32,839 nt of DNA from an uncultured Saprospiraceae bacterium (GTDB lineage: Bacteria > Bacteroidota > Bacteroidia > Chitinophagales > Saprospiraceae): NCBI GenBank assembly GCA_937921595.1, contig CAKZTD010000134.1:1-32839 (forward strand), written 5' to 3'. The notes beneath the pieces are model-generated. The model saw nothing but the letters and a program-made list of their open reading frames with translations, was not told the origin of the DNA and did no database searches. Position numbers and translations under genes: made by a program. Of the stretch, positions 17,657-26,673 are shown one piece after another; positions within the stretch are counted from its first letter, which is position 1; each line of letters starts with the position of its first letter.

Positions 17657-17701
17657 TCACAAAACCCCTGGAAACCTAATAGGGCTCGAGGGGTTTTGTG
17701 A
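17657..17701 (-). terminator. Rho-independent terminator
   Basis: TCACAAAACCCCT (17657-17669) and AGGGGTTTTGTGA (17689-17701) form a perfect 13-bp stem. On the minus strand it is followed by TTTTTC, and it lies 18 bp after the stop of the gene at 17719, so it ends that transcript. Confidence 0.8.
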
Positions 17702-17718
17702 AAAGGCTGTGATAAGAA

Positions 17719-18258
17719 TTACTTTGCTCTATCTCCGACGAAATGATCGTCTTTATATTTAAAAAGGACATTGAACGTTGTAAGACTTCCATATATTCGA
17801 GTCAGGTATTGTTGCAAATTTACCTTCTCTTCATCACTAAGATTGGTGCTGGAATTTATCCTTTGCTCCATCACTCTTAAACGATCTCGGACCATTACTA
17901 TTTTATGGAAAAAACTATCGATTGGAATTTCTTTAGACTTCATGGAATCATCTCCTGGTTTCAGGATCATCGTTCCATTCGTCCATTTATCCCCAAGATC
18001 AACAATTTGAGAATATCCTGACCAAGTTTGTAATATCTTAATTAAAGATTCTTCCGCATCAGAAAAGGAAACTGCTTCTTGTGCTTCGATAGCCTCGATC
18101 ACTTCTAGTTTTTCATAATTGCGACCAACATCTTTGATGCCATAGGTGATAAAGCAAATTTCATAAGCTGCTTCATGTAATTGGATAACAACTCCAGCGC
18201 CATATGCTGGATGACTCACTCTTGACCCGATACCTAATGTTTGTGTCATGACTTCCAT
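17719..18258 (-). CDS. Conserved-type hypothetical protein with tudor/KOW-like N-terminus
   Basis: A soluble protein of 179 aa from the ATG at 18258 (MEVMTQTLGIG). I do not recognise a named family. Residues about 6-55 (GSRVSHPAYGAGVVIQL, then ITYGIKDVGRNYEKLEVI) resemble the small beta-barrel at the C-terminus of UvrD/PcrA helicases, a fold that binds RNA polymerase or nucleic acid. The rest is helical and charged (LIKILQTWSGY, NLSDEEKVNLQQYLTRIYG). The frame extends to an ATG at 18288, but those extra residues look like translated leader; an ATG at 18249 is also possible. It is a single-gene unit with its own terminator. A link to transcription or repair is only a guess from the barrel. Confidence 0.75.
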   Translation of the reverse strand: MEVMTQTLGIGSRVSHPAYGAGVVIQLHEAAYEICFITYGIKDVGRNYEKLEVIEAIEAQEAVSFSDAEESLIKILQTWSGYSQIVDLGDKWTNGTMILKPGDDSMKSKEIPIDSFFHKIVMVRDRLRVMEQRINSSTNLSDEEKVNLQQYLTRIYGSLTTFNVLFKYKDDHFVGDRAK

Positions 18259-18369
18259 TTTTTTTCTTTTAGGGTTTAGAAATAACAATGGATATTACGA
18301 CTCAAGCTGAGGAAAGGTTTCTAAATTAACGAATACTTTTTGAAGATTAACAGATAGGAGAGCATAAAT

Positions 18370-18414
18370 AAGCGGTATTAGGAGGGCCCGAATGCCGAAC
18401 ACCTAATACCGCTT
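18370..18414. repeat. Dispersed palindromic element, copy 2 (GGTATT ... CCGAACACC family)
   Basis: AAGCGGTATTAGG (18370-18382) and its perfect complement (18402-18414) form a 13-bp stem around a 19-base loop that contains CCCGAATGCCGAACA. The words GGTATT, TTAGGAG and CCGAACACC are shared with the element at 5505-5554. It lies between two minus-strand genes, 68 bp after the stop of the M23 peptidase's upstream neighbour's leader region, and could also end transcripts (TTTTAT follows on the plus strand). Confidence 0.6.
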
Positions 18415-18482
18415 TTATAAGTTTGGAGGTAATATAATATTTTTGATTTTTTTGAGCCCTTGGCTAATCTAGCTTGTTGAAA

Positions 18483-19310
18483 CTATCGAGAAGTATAAGT
18501 TTTCTTTTCTTTTAAATAATCGACTTCGGTTTCACTGATCTGAAATTTAGTTTCTACAGAATGTCTACGAGTCATCTCAGGGATATAAACTTCAAAATGC
18601 AAATGAGGACCAGAAGACCATCCTGTGTTTCCACTATAGCCAATGAGCTGACCAGCTTTAACAAGATCACCTGCTTTTACTTCAGAGCCATTTTTTTTCA
18701 AATGGACATAAGATGCGAAACTTCCATCTTCATGATAGACTAATATATAATTTGCCAATGATTTACATTTTCGACTTTTACAACCACTATTAGAATCTTC
18801 TTTTACAGCAATCACAATTCCTGCTCTCGCAGCAAGAACTCCTGTTCCTTCTTTAAGATTGAAATCTAAAGCTTTCATATTGTGATGAGAAAATTTCCCA
18901 TGATAACCCTGACCAACAGTTCCTTTGATTCCTTTTTCGTAGGGTAGGAGGTAGGCATGATTTTCATCATGAACGGTATTGATCGTATTTCCGATTGCAT
19001 AGTTGAATTTGTAACTATATCCTGTATCCTTTCTTTTATCCTTTTGAGTTAAAGTGACGATGAGGTATTCTTCGCCATCGTTAGGAATTACTTTTAAAAC
19101 AGGAAGTTTTGCATCTGCCTTTAGATTTGTAAGCTTGTCAAAACCCATAGATACCGTTACCGGGCAATGGCCATTATTTATAGCATATAAATGGATACCT
19201 TTTGCGGATTGATCTTCTATAACTTCGATCCAGTCGATTTGGAGTTGGGCAGTAGAAAGATTTATTCCTATAAATAAACAGCAAAGAGTGATGAAATTTT
19301 TAAAATGCAT
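18483..19310 (-). CDS. Secreted M23 family metallopeptidase (LytM-type)
   Basis: A 275-aa protein with signal peptide (FITLCCLFIGINLSTAQ). The N-terminal half is a beta-rich region without recognised family. Residues about 130-255 are a peptidase M23 domain: H142-x6-D149 (HHNMKALDF) and H236-L-H238 (GPHLHFEVY) supply zinc ligands, and SYVHLKKNG, AGQLIGYSGNTGWSSG are typical. Such enzymes cut peptidoglycan cross-bridges or, in some cases, only bind the wall; all ligands are present, so activity is likely. The leader has a fair ribosome-binding match (AAAGGAAAT) before the ATG. A Cys pair (SGCKSRKC) inserted before the SYVHL strand may form a disulfide. Confidence 0.9.
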   Translation of the reverse strand: MHFKNFITLCCLFIGINLSTAQLQIDWIEVIEDQSAKGIHLYAINNGHCPVTVSMGFDKLTNLKADAKLPVLKVIPNDGEEYLIVTLTQKDKRKDTGYSYKFNYAIGNTINTVHDENHAYLLPYEKGIKGTVGQGYHGKFSHHNMKALDFNLKEGTGVLAARAGIVIAVKEDSNSGCKSRKCKSLANYILVYHEDGSFASYVHLKKNGSEVKAGDLVKAGQLIGYSGNTGWSSGPHLHFEVYIPEMTRRHSVETKFQISETEVDYLKEKKTYTSR

Positions 19311-19418
19311 ATTTCCTTTATTTTTAAATGATTGCGTTATCTACAGTTAGACTGAATTTTTAATAAAAAGTTTAATCCTCTAACATAATTATTACTTCGA
19401 AAATTGTACCCAATCCTT

Positions 19419-19453
19419 AAAAAACCATCTCCGGTTGCCGAAGATGGTTTTTT
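19419..19453. terminator. Rho-independent terminator, bidirectional form
   Basis: AAAAAACCATCT (19419-19430) and AGATGGTTTTTT (19442-19453) make a perfect 12-bp stem; after one mismatch CGG/CCG continue it to a TTG loop. It lies 53 bp after the stop of the BNR gene on the minus strand and carries T-runs in both directions. Confidence 0.85.
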
Positions 19454-19505
19454 ATTTAATAAAATAATTTTCCTCAATTTGCAGAAAAAATTAATCGTGA
19501 CCTAC

Positions 19506-22097
19506 CTATTGCAAAATCACTTGACTAGAAGCAATTTGCTTTCCATCTTTCAATGTTACAATATAAGTACCTTTAGCATATTTTTCTAAAGAGAAAGATT
19601 CATTAAAAATCTGGCCTTTGATTACATCAAATGATTGCTGAGTAATTAATCTTCCATTGATATCGGAAATCTCTAAAACAACTTTATCAGAAATTGTCTC
19701 TGACAATGAAATATTTATAAGATCACTAGTCGGATTTGGATATACTTTTAATGATTCATTTTTCACTATAGGTTGAGCTGTTCCAACTTGTTCACTGATT
19801 TTGAAATCCCAAATTCCTCGGCCGTAAGTTCCGAAGCGAACAGTTTGTAATTCGTCAATAAATTCTACCGACCAATACGTCTGACTTGGAGCAGCCATAC
19901 CTGACATGTCGTACCAAGTTTCATCTTCGACGACATAGACATATGGTCCCGCTTCTGTCGCAGCAAAGAAAAGTGTCTCGTCTTCATTTGCTGTAATTTC
20001 AAAAACCAAAGTTTGTGGCATTCCAGAATTCATAGCATCAAAAGTCTGTCCTCCGTCAACCGATTTGTAAACAGCCGGATTAGAATACCCAGAGCCTCCA
20101 AAGTAAACCACATTTGAATCTAACTTAGAAGGGTAGATGGCAGCACCATATAGATAATGTCCACCTGGTACAAATTGAATCGATTGATCCCAAGTCGTTC
20201 CACCATCATAAGAATAAAAGAATCTTCCATTAGTTGTCGAAACAAACCAGTGATCTGGATTAACCGAAGAAGTTCGCATCATCGAGATTGTTCCTCCAAC
20301 GGAGAAGTCATAAAAGTCATAATCAATTTGAGAAGTGTCGATAGCATTTAATGCTTCATTATACGCTAACTTAATTAGGTAGGATCCATCGCCACCATTC
20401 ATATTTCCACCAGCTAAATAAATTGCATTCTCACTTGGGTCAGGACTTGGCATCAATGGTGGAATCCAAACGGTCTCATTGTCAGAATTTATTTCCCAAG
20501 ATGCAGTGATGCCTCCGTCTTGTGGGAAGTTGTAAAGCGTCACCCATCCTCCAGGATAAACGGTCCACATCCTTTGTCCTTCTTCAGAAAAAACTATGTG
20601 ACCATAATCTCCAGAAATAACTTGGTCGAAATCTGCTACTTCTGTATGATCAAAAGATAATGCTCTTTGAAAACCTTGATCTTGAGAACCGGCATACATG
20701 TAAAATGGATCGGTCGGATCAGTAACGACATCATAGTATTGACTAACATTCAATCCCGTTAATCCAAGGTTGTCTTTTGAATCATAATAGTCATAGGTGA
20801 TATTCAATCCTCCATGATTACTGTTTAAAATAAATGAAGTGTCACCAGTTGGATTTTGAAATTCATTGAAGTGCATCATGTCAGCATGTAAGCTTCCATT
20901 TACATCTCCATAATAGGTCCACCAGTCATCAATTTTAAACCAGTTGACTCCTGCATCAGGAGTAACATAGCATTCAATGTCTCCATACATCATGAAGTCT
21001 GGATTGCTAGGAGTAATATACATTCCAACTGACCATGGTCGACTAGGCATTGTTCCATTTAAATTCCATGTTGTACCTAAGTCTTCAGATTGGAAAACTT
21101 CGTTTTCTGAATTGTAAGCAATGAATCGGGTAACGGTATCCATCTGGGTTGCAATAAGATTTGCACCAGTGTTGCCATACCCGAAATTTGTATTTGAACT
21201 TATTCCTTCCAATACATCATTGGTCTGATTTATTTTAAAAAATAGAGATGTGTTATTGCTTGTTTTTTCAACAAGATAAACTTCATCGGAATGATGAGGT
21301 TTTACCATAGCGAAGCGACCATCATCGCTATCGCTTAAAAAGATCACAGGTTGGTAGGTGACTCCATTATCTACAGATTTATAAATTATATAATTATCCC
21401 AGTAAGATTTTTTAGACATCATGTAAATGTGATTGTCCACATTTTCTAAAACGATAGGGAATCGAGATCTTCCGTTTGGATCATCCGAAGGAACGCCGCT
21501 CGCTAGATTCCAAGTATATCCACCATCATCAGAATAATGAGGCCGATCTGCAATGTTTGCCAAAAAGCGATTCCCGTTTACAGTTTCGATAATTTTCAAA
21601 AAATTATTTTCGAAACGTAAATCCTGATTAATCACTTCCCATTGATTTCCAAAACGGCTTCCCTTAAATAAGGTACCACCTGCCGAGATCAAGTATATCA
21701 TCTCTTCTGATGGATCATACTCAGTTACGAAAACTGATCCTGATTGATTGTTACTACCTCGTTCAAACCATTCACCGGTTAAATTACCATCAGCAAGTAT
21801 CTCTTCATCGCCTCGAGAGCTTGCATTTTGTCTTGCTTCGGAACGCATGATGTGACGTTGCATATTCGTTTGATACTCAATGTTTTCCCAGTTTGTTCCT
21901 GGAGCTGAGCTGTGCATTAAACCGAACCATGCTTCTCGCTTAGTTTGGTTGTTACCTTCCTCTTCACCTCCATCTTTAATAATTGTCTCTCCTCCAGTAG
22001 GAATTGGAATTGGACTTACCTTTTTGTCTGTTGATGTATACCAAAAGCCAACAGCCAGGCTTATTAGAATTATCGGAATTGCAATCTTAAATTTCAT
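19506..22097 (-). CDS. Secreted BNR/Asp-box (sortilin-like) protein with T9SS sorting domain
   Basis: An 863-aa protein with an N-terminal signal/anchor (IAIPIILISLAVGFWY). Most of it is a beta-propeller with Asp-box motifs (YSDDGGYTWNLAS, SEDLGTTWNLNG, TPDAGVNWFKID, SYDGGTTWDQSI, SVDGGQTFDAMN). The C-terminal 85 residues are a T9SS type A domain (KVYPNPTSDLINISL, then GRLITQQSF and GTYIVTLKDG). Unlike the BNR protein at 5720, it has no dockerin- or cohesin-like parts. Export to the cell surface is expected; ligand is unknown. Its start is 25 bp after the stop of the symporter gene, so the two are probably co-transcribed, and a terminator follows it. Confidence 0.9.
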   Translation of the reverse strand: MKFKIAIPIILISLAVGFWYTSTDKKVSPIPIPTGGETIIKDGGEEEGNNQTKREAWFGLMHSSAPGTNWENIEYQTNMQRHIMRSEARQNASSRGDEEILADGNLTGEWFERGSNNQSGSVFVTEYDPSEEMIYLISAGGTLFKGSRFGNQWEVINQDLRFENNFLKIIETVNGNRFLANIADRPHYSDDGGYTWNLASGVPSDDPNGRSRFPIVLENVDNHIYMMSKKSYWDNYIIYKSVDNGVTYQPVIFLSDSDDGRFAMVKPHHSDEVYLVEKTSNNTSLFFKINQTNDVLEGISSNTNFGYGNTGANLIATQMDTVTRFIAYNSENEVFQSEDLGTTWNLNGTMPSRPWSVGMYITPSNPDFMMYGDIECYVTPDAGVNWFKIDDWWTYYGDVNGSLHADMMHFNEFQNPTGDTSFILNSNHGGLNITYDYYDSKDNLGLTGLNVSQYYDVVTDPTDPFYMYAGSQDQGFQRALSFDHTEVADFDQVISGDYGHIVFSEEGQRMWTVYPGGWVTLYNFPQDGGITASWEINSDNETVWIPPLMPSPDPSENAIYLAGGNMNGGDGSYLIKLAYNEALNAIDTSQIDYDFYDFSVGGTISMMRTSSVNPDHWFVSTTNGRFFYSYDGGTTWDQSIQFVPGGHYLYGAAIYPSKLDSNVVYFGGSGYSNPAVYKSVDGGQTFDAMNSGMPQTLVFEITANEDETLFFAATEAGPYVYVVEDETWYDMSGMAAPSQTYWSVEFIDELQTVRFGTYGRGIWDFKISEQVGTAQPIVKNESLKVYPNPTSDLINISLSETISDKVVLEISDINGRLITQQSFDVIKGQIFNESFSLEKYAKGTYIVTLKDGKQIASSQVILQ

Positions 22098-22122
22098 TGG
22101 TGTATTTCTTTATTAATGTGAG

Positions 22123-23718
22123 TTATTTTTTATAATTGTCGTCCCAGTTCTTTACTTTAGGTTCGCCTAATTTACCAACACTTTTGGCAACAAGCATCGA
22201 AACAGTAGCATCACCTGTTACATTGACAACCGTACGACACATATCAAGTGGTCTGTCCACTGCAAATATTAATGCCAGCCCAAATTCAGGAACACCAATT
22301 GCTCCTAAAACAATGACCAACATGACCATTCCTGCACCCGGAACTGCTGCAGAACCAATAGAAGCTAAAGTAGCTGTCATGACAATGGTTAATTGATCCC
22401 ATATGGTCAAATCAATACCAAATGCTTGTGCAATAAATACAGCTGCAACAGCTTGATAAAGACTGGTACCGTCCATGTTGATTGTTGCTCCGATAGGCAG
22501 CACAAAACTAGAAACCTCTTTCTCTACTCCAAGGTGCTCTTCAACTCTTTCCATAGTAACAGGAAGTGTCGCAGCACTCGAGCTTGTAGAAAAAGCGAGT
22601 AGCTGTGCAGGGGAGATACCTTTAAAGAAGAAGCCCATCGATTTGCCTGTAAATGTCTTGACCAAGAATGGGTGAAAGATGAAAACCATGATACCTAATC
22701 CACCAATTACACATAAGGAGTATTTGATGAGTGCCATGAATAAATCACCGCTTGGAGATTCAACAATCAATGCGGCGAGTAAGGCAAATACTCCATAAGG
22801 TGCGGCCATCATTATAAGGTCAATCAGTTTTAGGATAACCTCATTCAAACTATCAAAGAATTCTTTGACCGGTTTCGATTTCTCATGTGGAATTAATATC
22901 AAACCAATTCCAAAGAATACCACAAAAAAGATCACTTGAAGCATGCTTCCATTATTGCCTAATGCTGTAAATATATTGGATGGAACAATATCGACTAGCG
23001 CTTGTAAAGGACCTTGATCTTGTTGAGCAGCTGCGGCTGCAATTTTCTTATCTGCATCTCCAGAGAAATTTTCTACTAGTTCAATTCGTGTTTCTTCAGA
23101 GATACTATTGCCAGGTTGAAAAATATTTACAATCAATAAACCGATGGTTACAGCTACAACTGTAGTCATTAGATAAAGACCAATTGTTCTTCCACCCATG
23201 GCAGATAATTTGGAAATATCCTTTAAGTCAGAAACTCCTTTTATTAAAGAAGCAACAATTAAAGGGATCGCAATTAATTTTAGCAAATTAATAAAGATGG
23301 TTCCAAAAGGTTTTATCCAGTCTTTTACAAATGTACTAGCTGGCTTGACGGTCACTTGTTTTGGAAGGTCTGAAGTAACTTTTAAAAACTTATATTTTGT
23401 GTAATCTGAAGTTTTGATAAGATTCAGTTCACCAACAGAAGATTTAGGGATTTCAAGAGAATTGTAAAATTTAGCCACTCTCATAACACTAGGTACACGG
23501 TCTTCTAGTAAAACTTGAAGCACCTCTTTTTTCCCTGTAGAAAGGTTCTTAACCTGCATGTTTAGGATATTAGAGAACTCGGTGTCTTTAACATCATGAG
23601 TATCATAAAGAATGGTTCCAGTTTGATTGACATACCCTAGGTAATTGGCTCCGACACCAAATAAAACTCCTAGGAGCATTCCTATTAAAATCTGCCAGTG
23701 TAGTGCAAGTTTCCGCAT
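22123..23718 (-). CDS. Dicarboxylate/amino acid:cation symporter (glutamate/aspartate type) with an enlarged first extracellular loop
   Basis: A 531-aa inner-membrane transporter of the DAACS (GltP/DctA) family. Family motifs are all present: HP1 loop STSSSAATLP, TM7 NMDGTSLYQ, HP2 AAVPGAGM, and TM8 D492-M-C-R495-T-V-V-N499-V-T-G-D503. The Arg matches the residue that binds the side-chain carboxylate of aspartate/glutamate in GltPh, favouring acidic amino acids over neutral ones. Between TM1 and TM2 lie about 95 extra residues (roughly 29-125, from VNQTGTILYDTHD to KPASTFVKDW), facing the periplasm and absent from GltPh. The frame extends to a TTG at 23745; the ATG at 23718 (MRKLALHW) is preferred. 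The BNR gene follows 25 bp downstream. Confidence 0.92.
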   Translation of the reverse strand: MRKLALHWQILIGMLLGVLFGVGANYLGYVNQTGTILYDTHDVKDTEFSNILNMQVKNLSTGKKEVLQVLLEDRVPSVMRVAKFYNSLEIPKSSVGELNLIKTSDYTKYKFLKVTSDLPKQVTVKPASTFVKDWIKPFGTIFINLLKLIAIPLIVASLIKGVSDLKDISKLSAMGGRTIGLYLMTTVVAVTIGLLIVNIFQPGNSISEETRIELVENFSGDADKKIAAAAAQQDQGPLQALVDIVPSNIFTALGNNGSMLQVIFFVVFFGIGLILIPHEKSKPVKEFFDSLNEVILKLIDLIMMAAPYGVFALLAALIVESPSGDLFMALIKYSLCVIGGLGIMVFIFHPFLVKTFTGKSMGFFFKGISPAQLLAFSTSSSAATLPVTMERVEEHLGVEKEVSSFVLPIGATINMDGTSLYQAVAAVFIAQAFGIDLTIWDQLTIVMTATLASIGSAAVPGAGMVMLVIVLGAIGVPEFGLALIFAVDRPLDMCRTVVNVTGDATVSMLVAKSVGKLGEPKVKNWDDNYKK

Positions 23719-23849
23719 AATGATCTTGTTTTGTTTTGATTGCAAAATAGGAAAAAAAAGCCATTATCCTTAGGTTAACGGCATTTCAAAGAGCAACCAT
23801 ATTGAGAAACAAATACATTAAATAAATTTTTAATTTATGAAAATATCCG

Positions 23850-23857
23850 TATGTTTG
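23850..23857 (+). promoter_or_regulatory. Candidate -7 promoter element (TATGTTTG)
   Basis: TATGTTTG is an exact match to TAnnTTTG in the spacer between the divergent symporter and OmpA-family genes. It would give a leader of about 130 bases before the ATG at 23997. There is no clear -33 TTG. A nearer alternative is TATTTTAG around 23970, with one mismatch and a TTG 23 bp before it. Confidence 0.25.
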
Positions 23858-23996
23858 ACCTATCAAAATTTACAATATTAAAATTCAATATTTAAGGTAG
23901 CAACTGAACTCCCTTTTGAGATACACTACACGCCATCTTGACTTTGATCCCTGGCTAAGATCAGAAGTCTATTTTAGTTTCTTTAAAAAAATAAAC

Positions 23997-26564
23997 ATGT
24001 TAAAGTTAATCACTCAGTTGATTATACTTTTGTTCGCTTTACCATCGCTCTCGCAGTCCATTCACACTGGAACAGCATACCCATTATTTAGTGCTCAAAA
24101 GATTGGTAAGGAAAAGATAAAAGTTGTCAACTTAAGTGAATTGAATTCTCCAGATCATGATTACTGTCCAGTAATGTTTAATGATGGAATTCTCTTTACT
24201 TCTGACAGAATAAATCCTGGCTCAACAAAAGGTAAGGATTCTGATTTTTATTTCTCGTCGTTTACTTTAGATGGAAAACTTGAAACACCAAAGATCTACA
24301 ACAGTGATTTAAATTCTGAATTTCAAGAAGGAATGGCGACCATTAGTCCAGATGGGAAAACACTTGTTTTCTCAAGAGACATTAAAACCATTGAAAGAGC
24401 AAGTGGCTTTAGTGATGTTCGTCTCTATTCAGCAACTTGGAAAAATGGTTCATGGGGAAATATAAAAAAGATGTCTATCAATATGAGGAATTATTCTTCA
24501 GGGCACCCTGCATTCTCACCTTCTGGAAAAGAACTCTATTTTGTTTCCAATCGTCCAGGTGGTTCTGGTGCGACAGACATTTATGTTTCAACATTGAAAA
24601 AAGGAAAATGGACTAAGCCAAAAAACTTAGGCTCCAAAGTCAACACTTTAAAAAGTGAACTTTTTCCATATGTAGATTCGTCTGGCGTACTCTATTTTTC
24701 TTCCAATAGAAAAGGAGGACAAGGACTCATGGATATTTATGTAAGTAGCTCAAATGCAGATGGCAAATGGAGTCGTGCCGTAAACATGGGGACACCTTAT
24801 AACTCTAATAGAAATGATTTTGGTTTCTTGATAAATAAAGACGGAAAGTCTGGATATTTGTCATCTAATCGAAGTGGAGGAATTGGTGGAAATGATATTT
24901 ATTATTGGGGACCTGAGACTGACGAATCTGATGAATCAATCACGACAGATAATGTTAATACAAATGAGCTTGAAGATGAATTGGTTTCAACAACAATATA
25001 TGTTTTAGATGATAAATCAGAATTGCCTCTCGCTAATGCTAAAGTCAGCATGAAGGATGAATATGAAAACATCATGGAATGGACCTCTGATTCTTCAGGC
25101 AAAATTGAATTAGAAAGATCCGTTAGCGAATTAAATCTTCTGACAGTAGAGCATCCGCTTTATGGCAAGAGATTATTTAATCCAGCATTGATTAACGATG
25201 AAGTCAAAACATTCAGTGTTGCATTATCGAAACAAACTTGTGTTAAGTTAAGTGGCAAACTTGTCGATGAATCAGGGAAGCCTATTCAATTGGATAAAGT
25301 ACGAGTTGCATTGGCTAATCTCTCTACTCTTGAAAAAGAAGAGACCTTAACTAATTCAGATGGTTCCTTTGAGTTTTGTCTGGATTGCAAATCTGATTTC
25401 TCAGTTAAGGCATTTCCGACGGATTATTATTTAGATGAGATATTCGTTTCTACGAAAAATTTGGATTGTAATGATGTTGGGTTGTTATATGCAGAAATGA
25501 AGTTGTCAAAAGTAGGCGAAGAAGATGAAGTTCTTGCTAGTCGAAATATGAATACTTTGGACCCTAAAATATCTGATAAGGAAGCAGTGATCCGAAATGC
25601 TAAAAACAAATCTATGTTGGAAAGTATTTCAATTGCGGAAGGAGAAGAAGAGGATTTCGAAACAGAGATCGAGATTGTCGAGGAAGAAATAGAAATGATT
25701 GATGCCCCCGTTGAGGAGACTACTATAGAAGAACCCGCGATGGAAACAATTGAAGAAGTAATACCTGTTGAAGCAGTATTAGTATTGCCTCCTCCAGCTG
25801 AAAACGACTTTACTTCGATTCCAAATATTTACTATGACTTTAATAGTTTTGAGATTAAAGAAGAGGATAAAAGGTACTTGAAAGATCTTTCTGATTATTT
25901 AAAAACAAACCCTAACAAGAATCTTTCAATCAATTCTTTTACAGATACTAAAGGTAAGAAAGCATATAACAAATGGCTTTCAAAAAGAAGAGCTCAAGAA
26001 GTAATGGAATATCTGGTAATGAATGGAGTTGAGAAAGCAAGGTTAAAGGCTGTTGGAAAAGGTGAATTAGAGGAGATTGCAAATGAGGAAACTGCACCGG
26101 AGATGCTTGCGACAACAAGTAGAAGAACGGAATTTAAAATACTAGATAACCTTGAGGAGGTAAACGAATCAGATGCTGGTTTAGGTAAAGTAGGTAATGT
26201 TGGAAACTCTGGTGAGGTTTATGTGTCAAACATCCATTATGGTTTTGATGCTCACCGACTCAATGATGATTCTTCCATTGAAGTAGAAAAGTTGATCAAA
26301 GAATTAAAAATGAAACCTGATCTTAAGGTCGAGATTCGATCTCATACCGATTCACGGGGTAATGAAGAATACAATCAATGGCTTTCTCAAAAGAGAGCAA
26401 ATGAAGTAGTTCGGTACATTACTGCAAAAGGAATAGAAGCCAATCGCTTAACGGCAAGAGGATATGGTGAGACAGAATTAATAAATGGTTGTTCAGACAA
26501 TGTTGATTGTTCTAAGTCTGATCATTATGCAAACAGAAGAACCGAGTTCGTTTTTAAGAATTAG
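23997..26564 (+). CDS. PD40 beta-propeller protein with tandem OmpA domains (PorE-like envelope protein)
   Basis: An 855-aa protein from the ATG at 23997; the frame runs back to a TTG at 23916, but the signal peptide MLKLITQLIILLFALPSLSQ begins at 23997. Residues about 55-310 carry PD40/WD40-like repeats (ISPDGKTLVFSRD, FSPSGKELYFVSNRPGG, LYFSSNRKGG, GYLSSNRSGG). Two carboxypeptidase-regulatory-like domains follow (about 335-495) and an acidic linker (EEEDFETEIEIVEEE). Two OmpA C-terminal domains end the protein, each with the diaminopimelate-binding Asp and Arg (NSFTDTKGKKAY...LSKRRA and RSHTDSRGNEEY...LSQKRA). It should tie an outer-membrane or T9SS complex to peptidoglycan; the T9SS protein PorE has TPR, WD40, CRD and OmpA, whereas this one lacks the TPR and doubles the OmpA part. 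Confidence 0.9.
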   Translation: MLKLITQLIILLFALPSLSQSIHTGTAYPLFSAQKIGKEKIKVVNLSELNSPDHDYCPVMFNDGILFTSDRINPGSTKGKDSDFYFSSFTLDGKLETPKIYNSDLNSEFQEGMATISPDGKTLVFSRDIKTIERASGFSDVRLYSATWKNGSWGNIKKMSINMRNYSSGHPAFSPSGKELYFVSNRPGGSGATDIYVSTLKKGKWTKPKNLGSKVNTLKSELFPYVDSSGVLYFSSNRKGGQGLMDIYVSSSNADGKWSRAVNMGTPYNSNRNDFGFLINKDGKSGYLSSNRSGGIGGNDIYYWGPETDESDESITTDNVNTNELEDELVSTTIYVLDDKSELPLANAKVSMKDEYENIMEWTSDSSGKIELERSVSELNLLTVEHPLYGKRLFNPALINDEVKTFSVALSKQTCVKLSGKLVDESGKPIQLDKVRVALANLSTLEKEETLTNSDGSFEFCLDCKSDFSVKAFPTDYYLDEIFVSTKNLDCNDVGLLYAEMKLSKVGEEDEVLASRNMNTLDPKISDKEAVIRNAKNKSMLESISIAEGEEEDFETEIEIVEEEIEMIDAPVEETTIEEPAMETIEEVIPVEAVLVLPPPAENDFTSIPNIYYDFNSFEIKEEDKRYLKDLSDYLKTNPNKNLSINSFTDTKGKKAYNKWLSKRRAQEVMEYLVMNGVEKARLKAVGKGELEEIANEETAPEMLATTSRRTEFKILDNLEEVNESDAGLGKVGNVGNSGEVYVSNIHYGFDAHRLNDDSSIEVEKLIKELKMKPDLKVEIRSHTDSRGNEEYNQWLSQKRANEVVRYITAKGIEANRLTARGYGETELINGCSDNVDCSKSDHYANRRTEFVFKN

Positions 26565-26601
26565 AGTCTTCTAAGATTGTAAAATATTATGATCTTCTAT
26601 T

Positions 26602-26664
26602 AAAAGGTATTGGTTGTTTTGATTTTCGTAGATTCCGAAAATCAAAACAATCAATACCTTTTTT
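26602..26664. terminator. Very long bidirectional terminator hairpin
   Basis: Positions 26602-26628 and 26636-26662 form a 27-bp stem with a single G-U (G/T) mismatch and a 7-base loop (TAGATTC). A-runs at the left foot and T-runs at the right give a U-tract for both strands. It lies between the convergent genes ending at 26564 (+) and 26674 (-), so it can stop both. Confidence 0.85.
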
Positions 26665-26673
26665 ATTTTAAAA

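Noticed and set aside
23916-23996. Upstream extension of the OmpA-family gene to a TTG
   Set aside because: The extra 27 residues precede a normal signal peptide that begins at the ATG at 23997.
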